NCBI RefSeq assembly: GCF_900169305.1
Contig: NZ_FWDP01000004.1
Span: 1 to 64,000, forward strand
Source: Marinilactibacillus piezotolerans
GTDB lineage: Bacteria; Bacillota; Bacilli; Lactobacillales; Carnobacteriaceae_A
Direction: 5' to 3'
Length of the DNA stretch: 64,000 nucleotides
The notes below the pieces were generated by a model that saw only the letters and a program-made list of their open reading frames with translations, was not told where the DNA came from and searched no databases. Shown in pieces: positions 37,912-46,400 of this stretch. The position numbers and the translations under genes are program-made. Every line of letters starts with the position of its first letter. Position 1 is the stretch's first letter.

Positions 37912-37967
37912 AACAAACAGGCAGCTTAATCTTGCCGGACCGGTATCGTCTTAGTTTGTTTATACAA
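37912..37967 (+). promoter_or_regulatory. Structured 5' leader of prsA
   Basis: AAACAAAC (37913-37920) pairs with GTTTGTTT (37957-37964), and within it GGCA...TGCC and CCGG/ACCGG can form inner stems. The hairpin would lie at the very 5' end of the prsA mRNA, ahead of the TTG start at 37993. I do not recognise a known riboswitch class. Confidence 0.55.
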
Positions 37968-37992
37968 TCAACTTTTAAAAATAGGATGTGTA

Positions 37993-39063
37993 TTGAGAAA
38001 TATGAAAAACATGAAAAAATGGTTAATGGCTACGATGGCCTGCTCAACATTATTATTAGCAAGCTGCTCGAGCAGCCCGGAAGTTGCCTCTACTGAAAAT
38101 GGCAGAATCAGACAAGATGAGTTCTATGAACGCATGAAAAATGAAACAACAAGCAGCGGTCAAAAATTCGGAGAACAAGTTCTTCAGCAGATGATCTTAG
38201 AAGATGTACTTGAAAATGCACATGGTGATGCTGTAACTGAAGAAGATGTAAATGCAGAATATGAAACCGAAGCTGAACAATACGGTGGAGTAGATGCCTT
38301 TGAAGAATTGATCACTGCGCAAGGAATGACGGCTGAAGACTTGAAACAGTCTATCCGTACTTCTTTACTAGTAGAAGAAGCCATTATTTCTTATGCTGAC
38401 TTTACTGACGAAGAAATCCAGACAGCCTATGATGAATATACTGTGAACAGTACAGTTGCGCACATCTTAGTTGAAGATGAAGAGACAGCTAACGACATTA
38501 TTCAACAATTGAATGATGGTGCAGACTTCGCTGAGCTTGTACAAGAGTATTCTACAGATACTGCCTCAGTAGCTAACAATGGGGAAATGGAGCTCGTTGA
38601 AGGGCAGTTCCTTCCTGAATTTGAAGAAGCTGCAATGGCATTGGATGAAGAAGGCGAAATCACTCAAGAGCCGGTTCAAACAGATTATGGCTACCATATC
38701 ATCAAATTAGTTGAAAAAGGTGAAAAAGGTACACTTGAAGAAGAGCGTCAAAACGTTATTGATTCACTAGTAGAAGAAAGACTAGCTGATCAGGAATATG
38801 TATTAGAAGTCATTTCAAGTTTAGTTGCAGACGCCAATGTTCAAATCGCAGATGAAGACTTAAGCAATGCAATGAGCGCTTATATGCAGCCAGCTGAATC
38901 TGAAACAACAACTGAAGAAGATACAACAGAAGAAACAGAAGATACAACAGAAGATACAACAGAAGAAACAGAAGATACAACGACTGAAGAAGAATCAACA
39001 GAAACAACAGATGACTCAACATCTGATGAAAGTAATGACACTAGCACAGAAGACGCTGAATAA
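37993..39063 (+). CDS. prsA: PrsA foldase lipoprotein (parvulin-type peptidyl-prolyl isomerase)
   Basis: A 356-residue lipoprotein that folds secreted proteins at the outer face of the membrane. A signal peptide ends in the lipobox LASC (cysteine near residue 25). A parvulin domain (about 147-245, from VAHILVEDEE to YGYHIIKLVEK) sits in the middle. The tail from about residue 303 is only Thr, Glu, Asp and Ser, encoded by tandem repeats. The TTG at 37993 has AGGA 6 nt upstream; ATG 38002 is the alternative. It has its own promoter and leader. Confidence 0.95.
   Translation: MRNMKNMKKWLMATMACSTLLLASCSSSPEVASTENGRIRQDEFYERMKNETTSSGQKFGEQVLQQMILEDVLENAHGDAVTEEDVNAEYETEAEQYGGVDAFEELITAQGMTAEDLKQSIRTSLLVEEAIISYADFTDEEIQTAYDEYTVNSTVAHILVEDEETANDIIQQLNDGADFAELVQEYSTDTASVANNGEMELVEGQFLPEFEEAAMALDEEGEITQEPVQTDYGYHIIKLVEKGEKGTLEEERQNVIDSLVEERLADQEYVLEVISSLVADANVQIADEDLSNAMSAYMQPAESETTTEEDTTEETEDTTEDTTEETEDTTTEEESTETTDDSTSDESNDTSTEDAE
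38911..39000 (+). repeat. Tandem repeats encoding the Thr/Glu tail of PrsA
   Basis: A GATACAACAGAAGAAACAGAA unit (21 nt) and a GATACAACAGAA unit (12 nt) alternate two to three times with small changes, encoding DTTEETE and DTTE. The reading frame is kept. Confidence 0.75.
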
Positions 39064-39097
39064 GATTTAAATGAGTAAGATTTTAAAATAAAAGCAA

Positions 39098-39139
39098 AAA
39101 AGGAGGAAAGACCTGAATTCAGATCTTTCTTCCTTTTTT
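39098..39139. terminator. Bidirectional terminator between prsA and yhaH
   Basis: AAAAAAGGAGGAAAGA and TCTTTCTTCCTTTTTT pair around a short loop, with A- and T-rich flanks that suit both the converging genes. Confidence 0.85.
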
Positions 39140-39149
39140 AGTACGCTGT

Positions 39150-39509
39150 TTATTGTGTAGTCGTTGCTTTGATATTGACGGTTGCTGCTTCGACATCTTT
39201 GTTGATTTTATCGGTTTTTCGTTTGATACGATCCATTCTTGGCTGAGCTTCATACAAGTAATCATTAGAAATTCTTTGAATATCAGTCATGAACTCCGTC
39301 TGAAGCTTCATACCTTCATCGGTTACATTTTGAATGGCCATTTTCAGATCTTTTAACTTGTCTTGAACATCATTGAATTGCTCAGTATTGTCATCGATAT
39401 AGGCTTTGAACATTTCCTGATTTTCTTTTCCAGAACGTGGTGTGTTTAATAATCCATACACACCGCCTAAAACAATGCCGCTTAGTGTACCTAGTAAGAA
39501 ATGTTTCAT
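39150..39509 (-). CDS. yhaH: YtxH-domain protein (YhaH-like)
   Basis: A 119-residue protein with one N-terminal glycine-rich membrane helix (LLGTLSGIVLGGVYGLL) followed by a charged, helical, coiled-coil-like segment, as in YtxH/YhaH proteins. In Bacillus yhaH also lies next to prsA and hit. The ATG overlaps the hit stop as ATGA, so the two are translationally coupled. Function is not established. Confidence 0.85.
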   Translation of the reverse strand: MKHFLLGTLSGIVLGGVYGLLNTPRSGKENQEMFKAYIDDNTEQFNDVQDKLKDLKMAIQNVTDEGMKLQTEFMTDIQRISNDYLYEAQPRMDRIKRKTDKINKDVEAATVNIKATTTQ

Positions 39510-39943
39510 GAATTTGTCTCCTCCAATGCTTTAATGAGATCTGCTTTGATTTGATCAAGTTCTTCATCCGTATAATCGCTCGAATGATCTTCCCATTTCA
39601 ATCCGAAACCATCTTGTTCACCATAACGGGGCAACAAGTGAAAATGGCTGTGAAATACGGTCTGTGATGCTGCCGCTTCATTGTTCATTAAGATGTTCAA
39701 TCCTTTAATGTCAGGATTGTGATTTCTAACCGCTTTGGCGATACGCGGAATACTGGCGAATACATTTGCAGCCAGTTCCTCATCATATTCAAAAATATTT
39801 CGAACGGGCTTTTTCGTGATCACTAAAGTATGTCCTCTGGTTACTTGGGAAAGATCCATGATAGCAACCACATGATCATTTTCAAAAATTTTACGTGCGG
39901 GGATTTCGCCAGCGATAATTTTAGAAAAAACGCTGTCTGTCAT
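39506..39943 (-). CDS. hit: HIT-family nucleotide-binding hydrolase
   Basis: A histidine-triad protein of 145 residues with the catalytic motif HSHFHLLP near residue 97 and the N-terminal SVFSKIIAGEIPARKIFEND. HIT proteins hydrolyse nucleoside phosphoramidates and related adenylated compounds. Two ATG codons compete: the upstream one (39949) touches the Shine-Dalgarno GAGG, while ATG 39943 is 7 nt away, so the latter is chosen; the protein then begins MTDSVF, as relatives do. Two usual zinc cysteines near the N-terminus are missing (SVFSK in place of CxFC). It is divergent from ecsA. Confidence 0.93.
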   Translation of the reverse strand: MTDSVFSKIIAGEIPARKIFENDHVVAIMDLSQVTRGHTLVITKKPVRNIFEYDEELAANVFASIPRIAKAVRNHNPDIKGLNILMNNEAAASQTVFHSHFHLLPRYGEQDGFGLKWEDHSSDYTDEELDQIKADLIKALEETNS

Positions 39944-40065
39944 ATTCATTCCTCATTTCTTTCTACTCTATTACGTATTCAAGTACTTGTGTCTTCTAGT
40001 TTATCATAGAAAACAGCAAATTGTTAAAAAGAAGCATAAAACTTCCTTTTGTCTGAATAGACTTA

Positions 40066-40074
40066 TGGTAAAAT
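40066..40074 (+). promoter_or_regulatory. Probable ecsA promoter (extended -10)
   Basis: TGG-TAAAAT (TAAAAT at 40069-40074) lies 33 nt before ecsA. No good -35 at proper spacing. Confidence 0.45.
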
Positions 40075-40106
40075 GAAAAGAACTAAAACAGGAAGGAAAT
40101 GTAACT

Positions 40107-40847
40107 ATGAGTTTAGCGATCGAACATGTGACAGGCGGATATACGAGGAGACCTGTCCTGCAAGACATTTCTTTTAAAGTTAAGGATGGTGAACTTGTTG
40201 GCCTGATTGGATTAAACGGAGCAGGCAAAAGCACAACCATTAAACATATTATGGGACTGTTGAATCCTTTTGAAGGAAAAATTACGGTCGATAATGAAAC
40301 GATTCATTCAAACAGTAAAAAATACAGAAGAAGTATCGGATTTATTCCTGAAACACCGGTATTATATGATGAACTGACGTTAAAAGAACATATTCAAATC
40401 ACGGCTATGGCATATGAAATTGAGGAGCAGACAGCTTTTGATCGTGCAGAGCCTTTATTGAAGATTTTTCGCCTTCACGACAGATTAGAATGGTTTCCGT
40501 CTGATTTCTCAAAAGGGATGAAACAGAAAGTCATGATCGTATGTGCTTTTATCATAGAACCGAGCTTGTATGTGATTGATGAGCCTTTTTTGGGACTTGA
40601 TCCTTTAGCCATTAGGGATTTTTTAAAATTAATTGAAGAGAAAAAGCAGGATGGAGCTTCAATTTTAATGTCGACGCATGTCTTGAACAATGCTGAAAAA
40701 ATGTGTGACGGCTTTGTTATACTACATGATGGAAAAATTTATGCTCAAGGAACATTACAAGATTTAAGACAGCAATTCGGTATGCCGACTGCCAGCTTGG
40801 ATGAAATTTATGGTCATCTTGCAGATGAAGAAGGTTTTTTGGTATGA
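40107..40847 (+). CDS. ecsA: ABC transporter ATP-binding protein EcsA
   Basis: A 246-residue ABC ATPase: Walker A GLNGAGKST near residue 37, Q-loop near 82, a signature-like FSKGMKQK near 134, Walker B LYVIDEPFLGLD near 155 and switch His in STHVL near 190. With EcsB it forms the Ecs transporter, which in B. subtilis affects secretion, competence and the RasP intramembrane protease. It overlaps ecsB by 4 nt. The hit-ecsA divergent arrangement is the same as in Bacillus. Confidence 0.93.
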   Translation: MSLAIEHVTGGYTRRPVLQDISFKVKDGELVGLIGLNGAGKSTTIKHIMGLLNPFEGKITVDNETIHSNSKKYRRSIGFIPETPVLYDELTLKEHIQITAMAYEIEEQTAFDRAEPLLKIFRLHDRLEWFPSDFSKGMKQKVMIVCAFIIEPSLYVIDEPFLGLDPLAIRDFLKLIEEKKQDGASILMSTHVLNNAEKMCDGFVILHDGKIYAQGTLQDLRQQFGMPTASLDEIYGHLADEEGFLV

Positions 40848-42058
40848 CAGTTACTTCTTTATTCAAACAAAGGGCTTCAATTTACAACAAGCAGATTTCT
40901 CGGTATGCTAAATATGTCTTAAATGATCACATGGTCTTAGCTCTGCTGATCATGCTTGGAGCAGGGGGATTCGCCTATTCCAATTATGTTGAGACAGTCA
41001 CTGTCGGAGCAGTGCTTCCAAGACTGATTTTAGTCGTATTGATGGTTGTTGTCATCTCATCCGGAACAATCTCTACGCTGATACAATCAGCAGATGCTGT
41101 CTTTCTCCTGCCAATGGAAGAAGGTGTACGGAAAGAACTGAAAAAGCGGAACGGATACAGTTTCCTGCTTTTAGCATTTCCTGTAGGATTTGCTGCTGCT
41201 GCCGCTATGCCGCTGCTTGTAGCGACACTGGGGATCGGTTTTCAATGGTGGCCTGTCTTTTTAATCACAGCAGTCAGCTACAAATTTATTGATTTAAGAG
41301 CTCAGTTTTCAGCCTGCTTGGAACCTGACGACCGTAAAAGAATGATGTTAAACAGTTTAGGGAAAGTTATCAGTACTGTCGGATTGCTTATCAGTGTATT
41401 TATCGACTTGTTTGCAGGATTAGCCTTCAGCCTGGCAGTCTGTGTAATCTCTACTATTCTTTTAAATAGAATAGAGCAGCAGAAAAGTCTGCAGTGGCAT
41501 TACCTGATTGAAAAAGAAGCCAATAGAGTACAGAAGTTATTCCGATTTATCAACTTGTTTACAGAAGTTTCATTTATTGAGACTCATCCAAGACGTCTGA
41601 AATGGCTGGATCAGTGGATCGCATTGCAGTCAAGAAGTCAGGCAGATGCCCACTATTTCTATATTCTGAGGTCCTTTTATCGAAATTCATCTTATAGCGG
41701 CCTTGTATTGAGATTGGTATTGATCGGCACCCTGTTCATCATGTTCAGTCCCGGTATCTTACTGAAATTGATATTATCCATCGTCTTTTTATATTTGATT
41801 GGATTCCAGCTGATACCGATTTATCAACAGTTCAAAAATAATTTTTATTTTCAATTGTACCCAGTCGAAGAGACTGGTAAAATAAAATCCATCCAGCGAA
41901 TCATAACAGAGATTCTTGGAGCTGCAGCTTTGGTTTTTACTGCTGCAAACATTCCGCAAGGAATCATCAGCAGCGTTATTATTTTGGCGGCTGGTCTACT
42001 GTTTATCACAGTCTTTACTCGATATTATATCCCTAAACGATTAAAACGCATGACATAA
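40844..42058 (+). CDS. ecsB: ABC transporter permease EcsB
   Basis: A 404-residue polytopic membrane protein (about eight to ten spans) with a soluble loop around residues 205-265 (ANRVQKLFRFINLFTEVSFIETHPRRLKWLD), typical of EcsB. It pairs with EcsA, and its ATG overlaps the ecsA stop as ATGA, so the two subunits are coupled. No ecsC gene follows. Confidence 0.92.
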   Translation: MTVTSLFKQRASIYNKQISRYAKYVLNDHMVLALLIMLGAGGFAYSNYVETVTVGAVLPRLILVVLMVVVISSGTISTLIQSADAVFLLPMEEGVRKELKKRNGYSFLLLAFPVGFAAAAAMPLLVATLGIGFQWWPVFLITAVSYKFIDLRAQFSACLEPDDRKRMMLNSLGKVISTVGLLISVFIDLFAGLAFSLAVCVISTILLNRIEQQKSLQWHYLIEKEANRVQKLFRFINLFTEVSFIETHPRRLKWLDQWIALQSRSQADAHYFYILRSFYRNSSYSGLVLRLVLIGTLFIMFSPGILLKLILSIVFLYLIGFQLIPIYQQFKNNFYFQLYPVEETGKIKSIQRIITEILGAAALVFTAANIPQGIISSVIILAAGLLFITVFTRYYIPKRLKRMT

Positions 42059-42086
42059 AAGAGATTTGAGAAAAGAGGAATCAGTT

Positions 42087-42941
42087 ATGAAAGTAATCTG
42101 GAACAGTCAAATTGTTGAACGAGAAGAAGTCAGTATCGATCCAGAAGACAGAGGCTATCAATTTGGAGATGGAATCTATGAAGTGGTCAGAGCCTATAAC
42201 GGTGTTTTTTTCTGTTTAGATGAGCATATCGACCGCTTATATTCCAGCGCTCAAAAAATTGAGATGGCGATTCCGCAAACAAAAGAAGAAATGAAGTCAT
42301 TAATGAACCAGCTGCTGAAAGAAAGCGGAGTAGAAACAGGCAATCTGTATCTGCAAGTTACTAGAGGCATTGCTTCTCCGAGAAATCATGTGTACCCTGA
42401 TTTAAGTGTATTACCGACGATTACCGGCAATATGACCATCGTTCCAAGAGATGCTGAAAAAATTGCTTCAGGTATCACAGCTGTTACAGAACCGGATATC
42501 AGATGGCTGAAATGTGATATCAAATCAATCAGTCTGCTGGGGAATATCATGGCCAAGCATGAAGCACACAAAAGAAACGCAGATGAAGCGATTCTTCATC
42601 GAGACGGCATTGTTACAGAATGTTCTGCATCTAATGCAGCAATCGTAAAAGACGGCGTGATTTATACTCATCCAGATGGCAACTTGATTTTACCGGGTGT
42701 TACAAAAATTGTATGGCTGAAATGTGCTGAAGCATTAGGAATTGAAGTGAGAGAAGAGCCATTTACATTGAATCAGCTCGCTGAAGCCGACGAAGTGTTC
42801 TGTTCCAGCACCACAATTGAAGTAATGCCGATACATACCATTAACGGTGAAAAAGTTAATAATGGTAAAAGTGGAGAAATTACTCGTCAGTTAGCTGACG
42901 CTTTCAAACAAAAAATCGAAGAACACTGTGGTACTGTTTAA
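42087..42941 (+). CDS. dat: D-amino acid aminotransferase
   Basis: A fold-type IV PLP enzyme of 284 residues that interconverts D-alanine and D-glutamate with keto acids, supplying D-glutamate for the wall. Motifs: DRGYQFGDGIYEVVR near residue 20, the PLP lysine in CDIKSISLLGN near 145, EAILHRDGIVTECSASN near 166 and SSTTIEVMPI near 240. ATG 42087 has AGAGGAA 6 nt upstream; the frame is open 21 nt further upstream without better signals. Confidence 0.94.
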   Translation: MKVIWNSQIVEREEVSIDPEDRGYQFGDGIYEVVRAYNGVFFCLDEHIDRLYSSAQKIEMAIPQTKEEMKSLMNQLLKESGVETGNLYLQVTRGIASPRNHVYPDLSVLPTITGNMTIVPRDAEKIASGITAVTEPDIRWLKCDIKSISLLGNIMAKHEAHKRNADEAILHRDGIVTECSASNAAIVKDGVIYTHPDGNLILPGVTKIVWLKCAEALGIEVREEPFTLNQLAEADEVFCSSTTIEVMPIHTINGEKVNNGKSGEITRQLADAFKQKIEEHCGTV

Positions 42942-43036
42942 AGACTCAAAGCAGTTTTGCTGCTTTAAAGATACAAACCGGTACAGTTGTTAAATTTTTT
43001 TACGATCTTATTTATTGAAAAAGAACATCTATCCGC

Positions 43037-43065
43037 TTGACGATTCCATGATTTCTTTCTACAAT
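43037..43065 (+). promoter_or_regulatory. Promoter of ytmP
   Basis: TTGACG (43037-43042), 17-nt spacer, TACAAT (43060-43065), about 60 nt before the ytmP start. Confidence 0.75.
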
Positions 43066-43126
43066 GGAATGGAGAATGACAACAGGAAAGAGTAAAAGCG
43101 ATTATGGATAAAAGGATTGAGTATAC

Positions 43127-43906
43127 ATGGAATTAGAGAGAGAATCGGGGTGGAAACTACATCCTATCGGCGGGGACACGGGACAAGCATATATGGGCAT
43201 AAAGGATGAAGAAAAGTTGTTTTTAAAACGCAATTCTTCTCCTTTTTTAGCTGCTTTATCGTTAGAAGGGATTTCACCTAAACTCATCTGGACAAAGAGA
43301 ATCGGTAATGGAGATGTCTTGACTGCACAAGAGTGGTGCAATGGGAGAAATTTATATAAAGGTGAAATGCTTTCTTCGAGGGTCGCTACCATAATGAAAA
43401 AAGTGCACCGTTCTGAAAGCCTTAAACGGATGCTGCAACGTCTCGGCGGTAAAGTGATTGAACCTAAAAGCCTGCTCTTAGATTATAAGCTGATGCTTTC
43501 AAGCGACTTGGCAGAGCATCCTCAATTGAAAAGAGCGTTTCAGTGGCTGAGTGATACAGAATCCGAAATTAAAAATAATGCGGAGATCACCGTCTGTCAT
43601 GGAGATGTTTCAAGAAAAAATTGGCTGCTGTCCGAAGAAGATCAGCTTTATCTCGTTGATTGGGACTCAGCGATTCTCGCGGATCCTGCCTATGATATTG
43701 GTCAGTTGTTCAGCCGCTATATTGAAAAAGAACAATGGACTGGCTGGTTGGCAGAATATGACCCTGAAATTTCAGAAGTATTTTTGAAACGAATTAACTG
43801 GTATGTACTGATGACTTTATTGATGGATGTAAAAGAAGCTCATCGCAAAAGACAGTTTATCAAAATGAATAAATCGATCATTAAAATCGACCAATTATTG
43901 AAATAA
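43127..43906 (+). CDS. ytmP: Aminoglycoside/choline phosphotransferase-like kinase YtmP
   Basis: A 259-residue protein-kinase-like fold enzyme. The catalytic loop CHGDVSRKNWLL near residue 158 and the metal-binding LVDWDSAILADPAYDIGQLF near 179 are intact. Substrate is unknown; the family includes choline and aminoglycoside kinases. As in Bacillus and Enterococcus it lies directly upstream of trmB. There is only a weak ribosome binding site before ATG 43127. Confidence 0.88.
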   Translation: MELERESGWKLHPIGGDTGQAYMGIKDEEKLFLKRNSSPFLAALSLEGISPKLIWTKRIGNGDVLTAQEWCNGRNLYKGEMLSSRVATIMKKVHRSESLKRMLQRLGGKVIEPKSLLLDYKLMLSSDLAEHPQLKRAFQWLSDTESEIKNNAEITVCHGDVSRKNWLLSEEDQLYLVDWDSAILADPAYDIGQLFSRYIEKEQWTGWLAEYDPEISEVFLKRINWYVLMTLLMDVKEAHRKRQFIKMNKSIIKIDQLLK

Positions 43907-43997
43907 AGTACAGCAATTATATTATCGACAGTTTATACAGTTCATTTGGGGCCAGATCAATCCATCTGTCCCTATTTTTACGTAAAGGAGAAAGAAT

Positions 43998-44645
43998 ATG
44001 CGTTTAAGAAACAAACCAGGAGCAGAAGAAAAACTGCAGAAATACAGTCAATATGTCGTAGCCGATCCCGAAAAGTGGAAAGGGAAATGGCGAGAAAAGT
44101 TTGAAAAAAATCAACCTCTTCATATAGAAATTGGTATGGGGAAAGGCCGCTTCATTATGGAAATGGCGAAACAGCATCCGGACATTAATTACATCGGGAT
44201 CGAGCTGCAGACCAGTGTGATCGTCTCCGCTTTAGATAAACAAATTGAAGAAGAGCTTCCAAATGTTCAGCTGCTTCAGGTCAATGCACAAAATCTGCAG
44301 TCTTTTTTTGAAAAGGGAGAAATAGATCGTATCTATTTAACATTTTCCGATCCTTGGCCAAAGAACAGACATGAAAAAAGACGGTTGACCTATCGAGACT
44401 TCTTGAACAGCTATGAAACGGTTCTGGATGAAGACGGTGAATTGCACTTCAAAACAGATAATCAGGGCTTGTTTGAATACTCGCTGATCAGCTTTTCTCA
44501 AAAAGGGATGGTTTTGAAAGAGTTGTATCTGGATCTGCACAATAGTGATGTAGAAGGCAACATTATGACTGAGTATGAAGAGAAATTTTCTAAAAAAGGG
44601 AATCGTATCTATAAAACCGTTGCATACTTTCCAACTGAACAATAA
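43998..44645 (+). CDS. trmB: tRNA (guanine-N7)-methyltransferase
   Basis: TrmB (215 residues) makes m7G46 in the tRNA variable loop with S-adenosylmethionine. The SAM-binding [15 protein letters not shown] near residue 43, the [13 protein letters not shown] near 74 and the catalytic [15 protein letters not shown] near 118 are diagnostic. ATG 43998 follows AAAGGAGAAAG. Confidence 0.97.
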   Translation: MRLRNKPGAEEKLQKYSQYVVADPEKWKGKWREKFEKNQPLHIEIGMGKGRFIMEMAKQHPDINYIGIELQTSVIVSALDKQIEEELPNVQLLQVNAQNLQSFFEKGEIDRIYLTFSDPWPKNRHEKRRLTYRDFLNSYETVLDEDGELHFKTDNQGLFEYSLISFSQKGMVLKELYLDLHNSDVEGNIMTEYEEKFSKKGNRIYKTVAYFPTEQ

Positions 44646-44652
44646 GCGATAA

Positions 44653-44701
44653 AAAATGCAGTGAGGACTCTCCTAAATGAAGAGTGCTCACTGCATTTTA
44701 T
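44653..44701. terminator. Bidirectional terminator between trmB and the minus-strand gene
   Basis: A perfect 13-bp stem (AAAATGCAGTGAG with CTCACTGCATTTT) with a second hairpin inside; A-rich and T-rich flanks suit both converging genes. Confidence 0.9.
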
Positions 44702-44709
44702 CTTTTGAT

Positions 44710-45048
44710 TTATACTCTATATAGATCAATCAGACTGCCAGTATAAGCATCGGCAATAAATTCGTATTGTACCAGTACATTTTCTTCTAAGCGAGAAATT
44801 CCGCCATAGTAGACATCGGTAGAATAAGCGAATTTCTTCCAAGGCACTTTTGTCAGTTCAATCCAAGAACCATCAATCGGTCCTTCCTCACGAAACTGAT
44901 CTTTCACTTGTTCTAAGATTGTATCCGCATGAATCGTCTGTTTTTTTGAAACCTTAGGATACAGTAGAAAACCTAACAGGAAAGAAACAATGAATCCGAT
45001 TGCGCCCAGAAGATAGGTTGTCTGTTTTTGAGTAAATTTATTTTCCAT
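44710..45048 (-). CDS. Single-pass membrane protein, PepSY-like
   Basis: A 112-residue protein with an N-terminal membrane helix (about 12-30) and an extracytoplasmic domain of about 80 residues that ends VQYEFIADAYTGSLIDLYRV, reminiscent of PepSY-type domains (a strand-turn with D-x-x-x-G). ATG 45048 has GGAGG 8 nt upstream, so it is translated. Relatives of similar size lie between trmB and pepA in other Lactobacillales as far as I recall. Function is unknown. Confidence 0.65.
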   Translation of the reverse strand: MENKFTQKQTTYLLGAIGFIVSFLLGFLLYPKVSKKQTIHADTILEQVKDQFREEGPIDGSWIELTKVPWKKFAYSTDVYYGGISRLEENVLVQYEFIADAYTGSLIDLYRV

Positions 45049-45180
45049 TGTACAGCCTCCAGATTGTGTTTACTTAAATAGGTTCTCTTGTATTTTAACA
45101 TACATATGGAATAATCGTAATAGAATATAAATGAAAGAGACTTAAAAAGAAAAGATTTTTTGTGTATAATTAAAAAGATC

Positions 45181-45198
45181 GTTCTAATCCTTTAGAAC
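45181..45198 (+). promoter_or_regulatory. Small inverted repeat upstream of pepA
   Basis: GTTCTAA-TCCT-TTAGAAC, a 7-bp hairpin just downstream of a TATAAT-like element (GTATAATT around 45163). It could be an operator or a leader hairpin. Confidence 0.35.
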
Positions 45199-45281
45199 AG
45201 CGAAAGAATGAACGGCGCAAACCTGTGAACAGTAAGCTTGAGTATTCTAGAATTGACATAAAGGGAGGAAAGCCAGTCAGG

Positions 45282-46367
45282 TTGCTGGCGAGAATAATGG
45301 GAGATCAAACGTTTGAACTGATTAAAAAAGTAACAGAACTACAAGGGACCAGCGGATTTGAACATGCCGTCCGTCAATATATGAAAGAAGAAATGACCCC
45401 GCTTGTAGATCGGGTAGAACAAGATGGCCTAGGTGGCATTTTTGGGATCAAGCAGTCCGAAAATACAGGAGCACCGAAACTGATGATTGCGGCTCATATG
45501 GATGAAGTCGGGTTCATGATTGGAGCTATAACAGAAAAAGGCTTGTTTAAAGTTGTACCGCTTGGAGGATGGAACCCTTATGTCGTCTCTGCCCAGCGCT
45601 TTACACTGCAGACAAGTAAAGGAAATTATCCTGTGGTTTCTTCTTCTATCCCGCCGCATTTATTGAAAGGGAAAACGGCTAGCGCACCCTCAGTTGAAAA
45701 TATTTTATTTGATGCCGGATTCGAATCAAGAGATGAAGCGATGGAATATGGCGTAAGACCAGGAGATACAATCGTTCCGCAAGTAGAAACCATTAAAATG
45801 GCAAATGGAAAAACGATTTTGGGCAAGGCCTGGGATAACCGTTATGGTGTTGCAGTTGTATTAGAAGCACTGAAAGCTGTGCAAGGAGAGCATCTTCCGA
45901 ATACATTGATTGCTGGTGCAAATGTTCAAGAAGAAGTTGGATTGAGAGGAACAAAAGGGGCTGTTACGAAGTTTGATCCAGATGTCTTTATGGCAGTTGA
46001 CTGTTCCCCTGCGAATGATATTGCCGGCGGACCGGATGCCTATGGAAAACTGGGAGAAGGCTTTTTACTGCGGATACAAGATCCAGGAATGATACTCTCA
46101 AAAGAAATGCGTGACTTCTTACTGGATACTGCAGAGACGCATAATATTCCGTATCAGTACTTTATCTCTAAAGGCGGAACAGACGCTGGAGCTGCTCACC
46201 AGATGAATCACGGAATCCCTAGCGCCGTTATTGGAGTATGTGCTCGTTATATTCATACACATCAGACGTTATTTAATATTGAAGATTACGAAGCTGCAAG
46301 AGAAATGGTCATTCAAGTCATCAAATCTTTAGACAAGTCAACACTGGAAACATTGAGAAATCATTAA
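45282..46367 (+). CDS. pepA: M42-family glutamyl aminopeptidase
   Basis: A cobalt/zinc aminopeptidase of the M42 family (361 residues from TTG 45282). Metal ligands and catalytic residues: AAHMDEVGFM, KAWDNRYG, VQEEVGLRG, AVDCSPAND and the C-terminal HTHQTLFNIED. Homologous proteins begin close to MGDQTFELIKKVTELQGTSGFEH, so ATG 45297 is possible, but the strong AGGGAGGAAA (45262-45271) points to TTG 45282; the frame open to 45225 is unlikely to be used. It digests peptides in the cytoplasm. Confidence 0.9.
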   Translation: MLARIMGDQTFELIKKVTELQGTSGFEHAVRQYMKEEMTPLVDRVEQDGLGGIFGIKQSENTGAPKLMIAAHMDEVGFMIGAITEKGLFKVVPLGGWNPYVVSAQRFTLQTSKGNYPVVSSSIPPHLLKGKTASAPSVENILFDAGFESRDEAMEYGVRPGDTIVPQVETIKMANGKTILGKAWDNRYGVAVVLEALKAVQGEHLPNTLIAGANVQEEVGLRGTKGAVTKFDPDVFMAVDCSPANDIAGGPDAYGKLGEGFLLRIQDPGMILSKEMRDFLLDTAETHNIPYQYFISKGGTDAGAAHQMNHGIPSAVIGVCARYIHTHQTLFNIEDYEAAREMVIQVIKSLDKSTLETLRNH

Positions 46368-46400
46368 AAAGAAGATTAAAGAAAGCAAGAGGAGTAGATT

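Noticed and set aside
38911-39000. Direct repeats at the end of prsA as a CRISPR-like array
   Set aside because: Units are short, contiguous, in frame and coding, with no spacers.
40475-40690. Minus-strand open frame inside ecsA
   Set aside because: Shadow frame of a well-supported ABC ATPase gene, without its own signals.
42949-42970. AAAGCAG-ttttg-CTGCTTT hairpin after dat as a terminator
   Set aside because: The stem is short and no T tract follows; left out of the terminator list.
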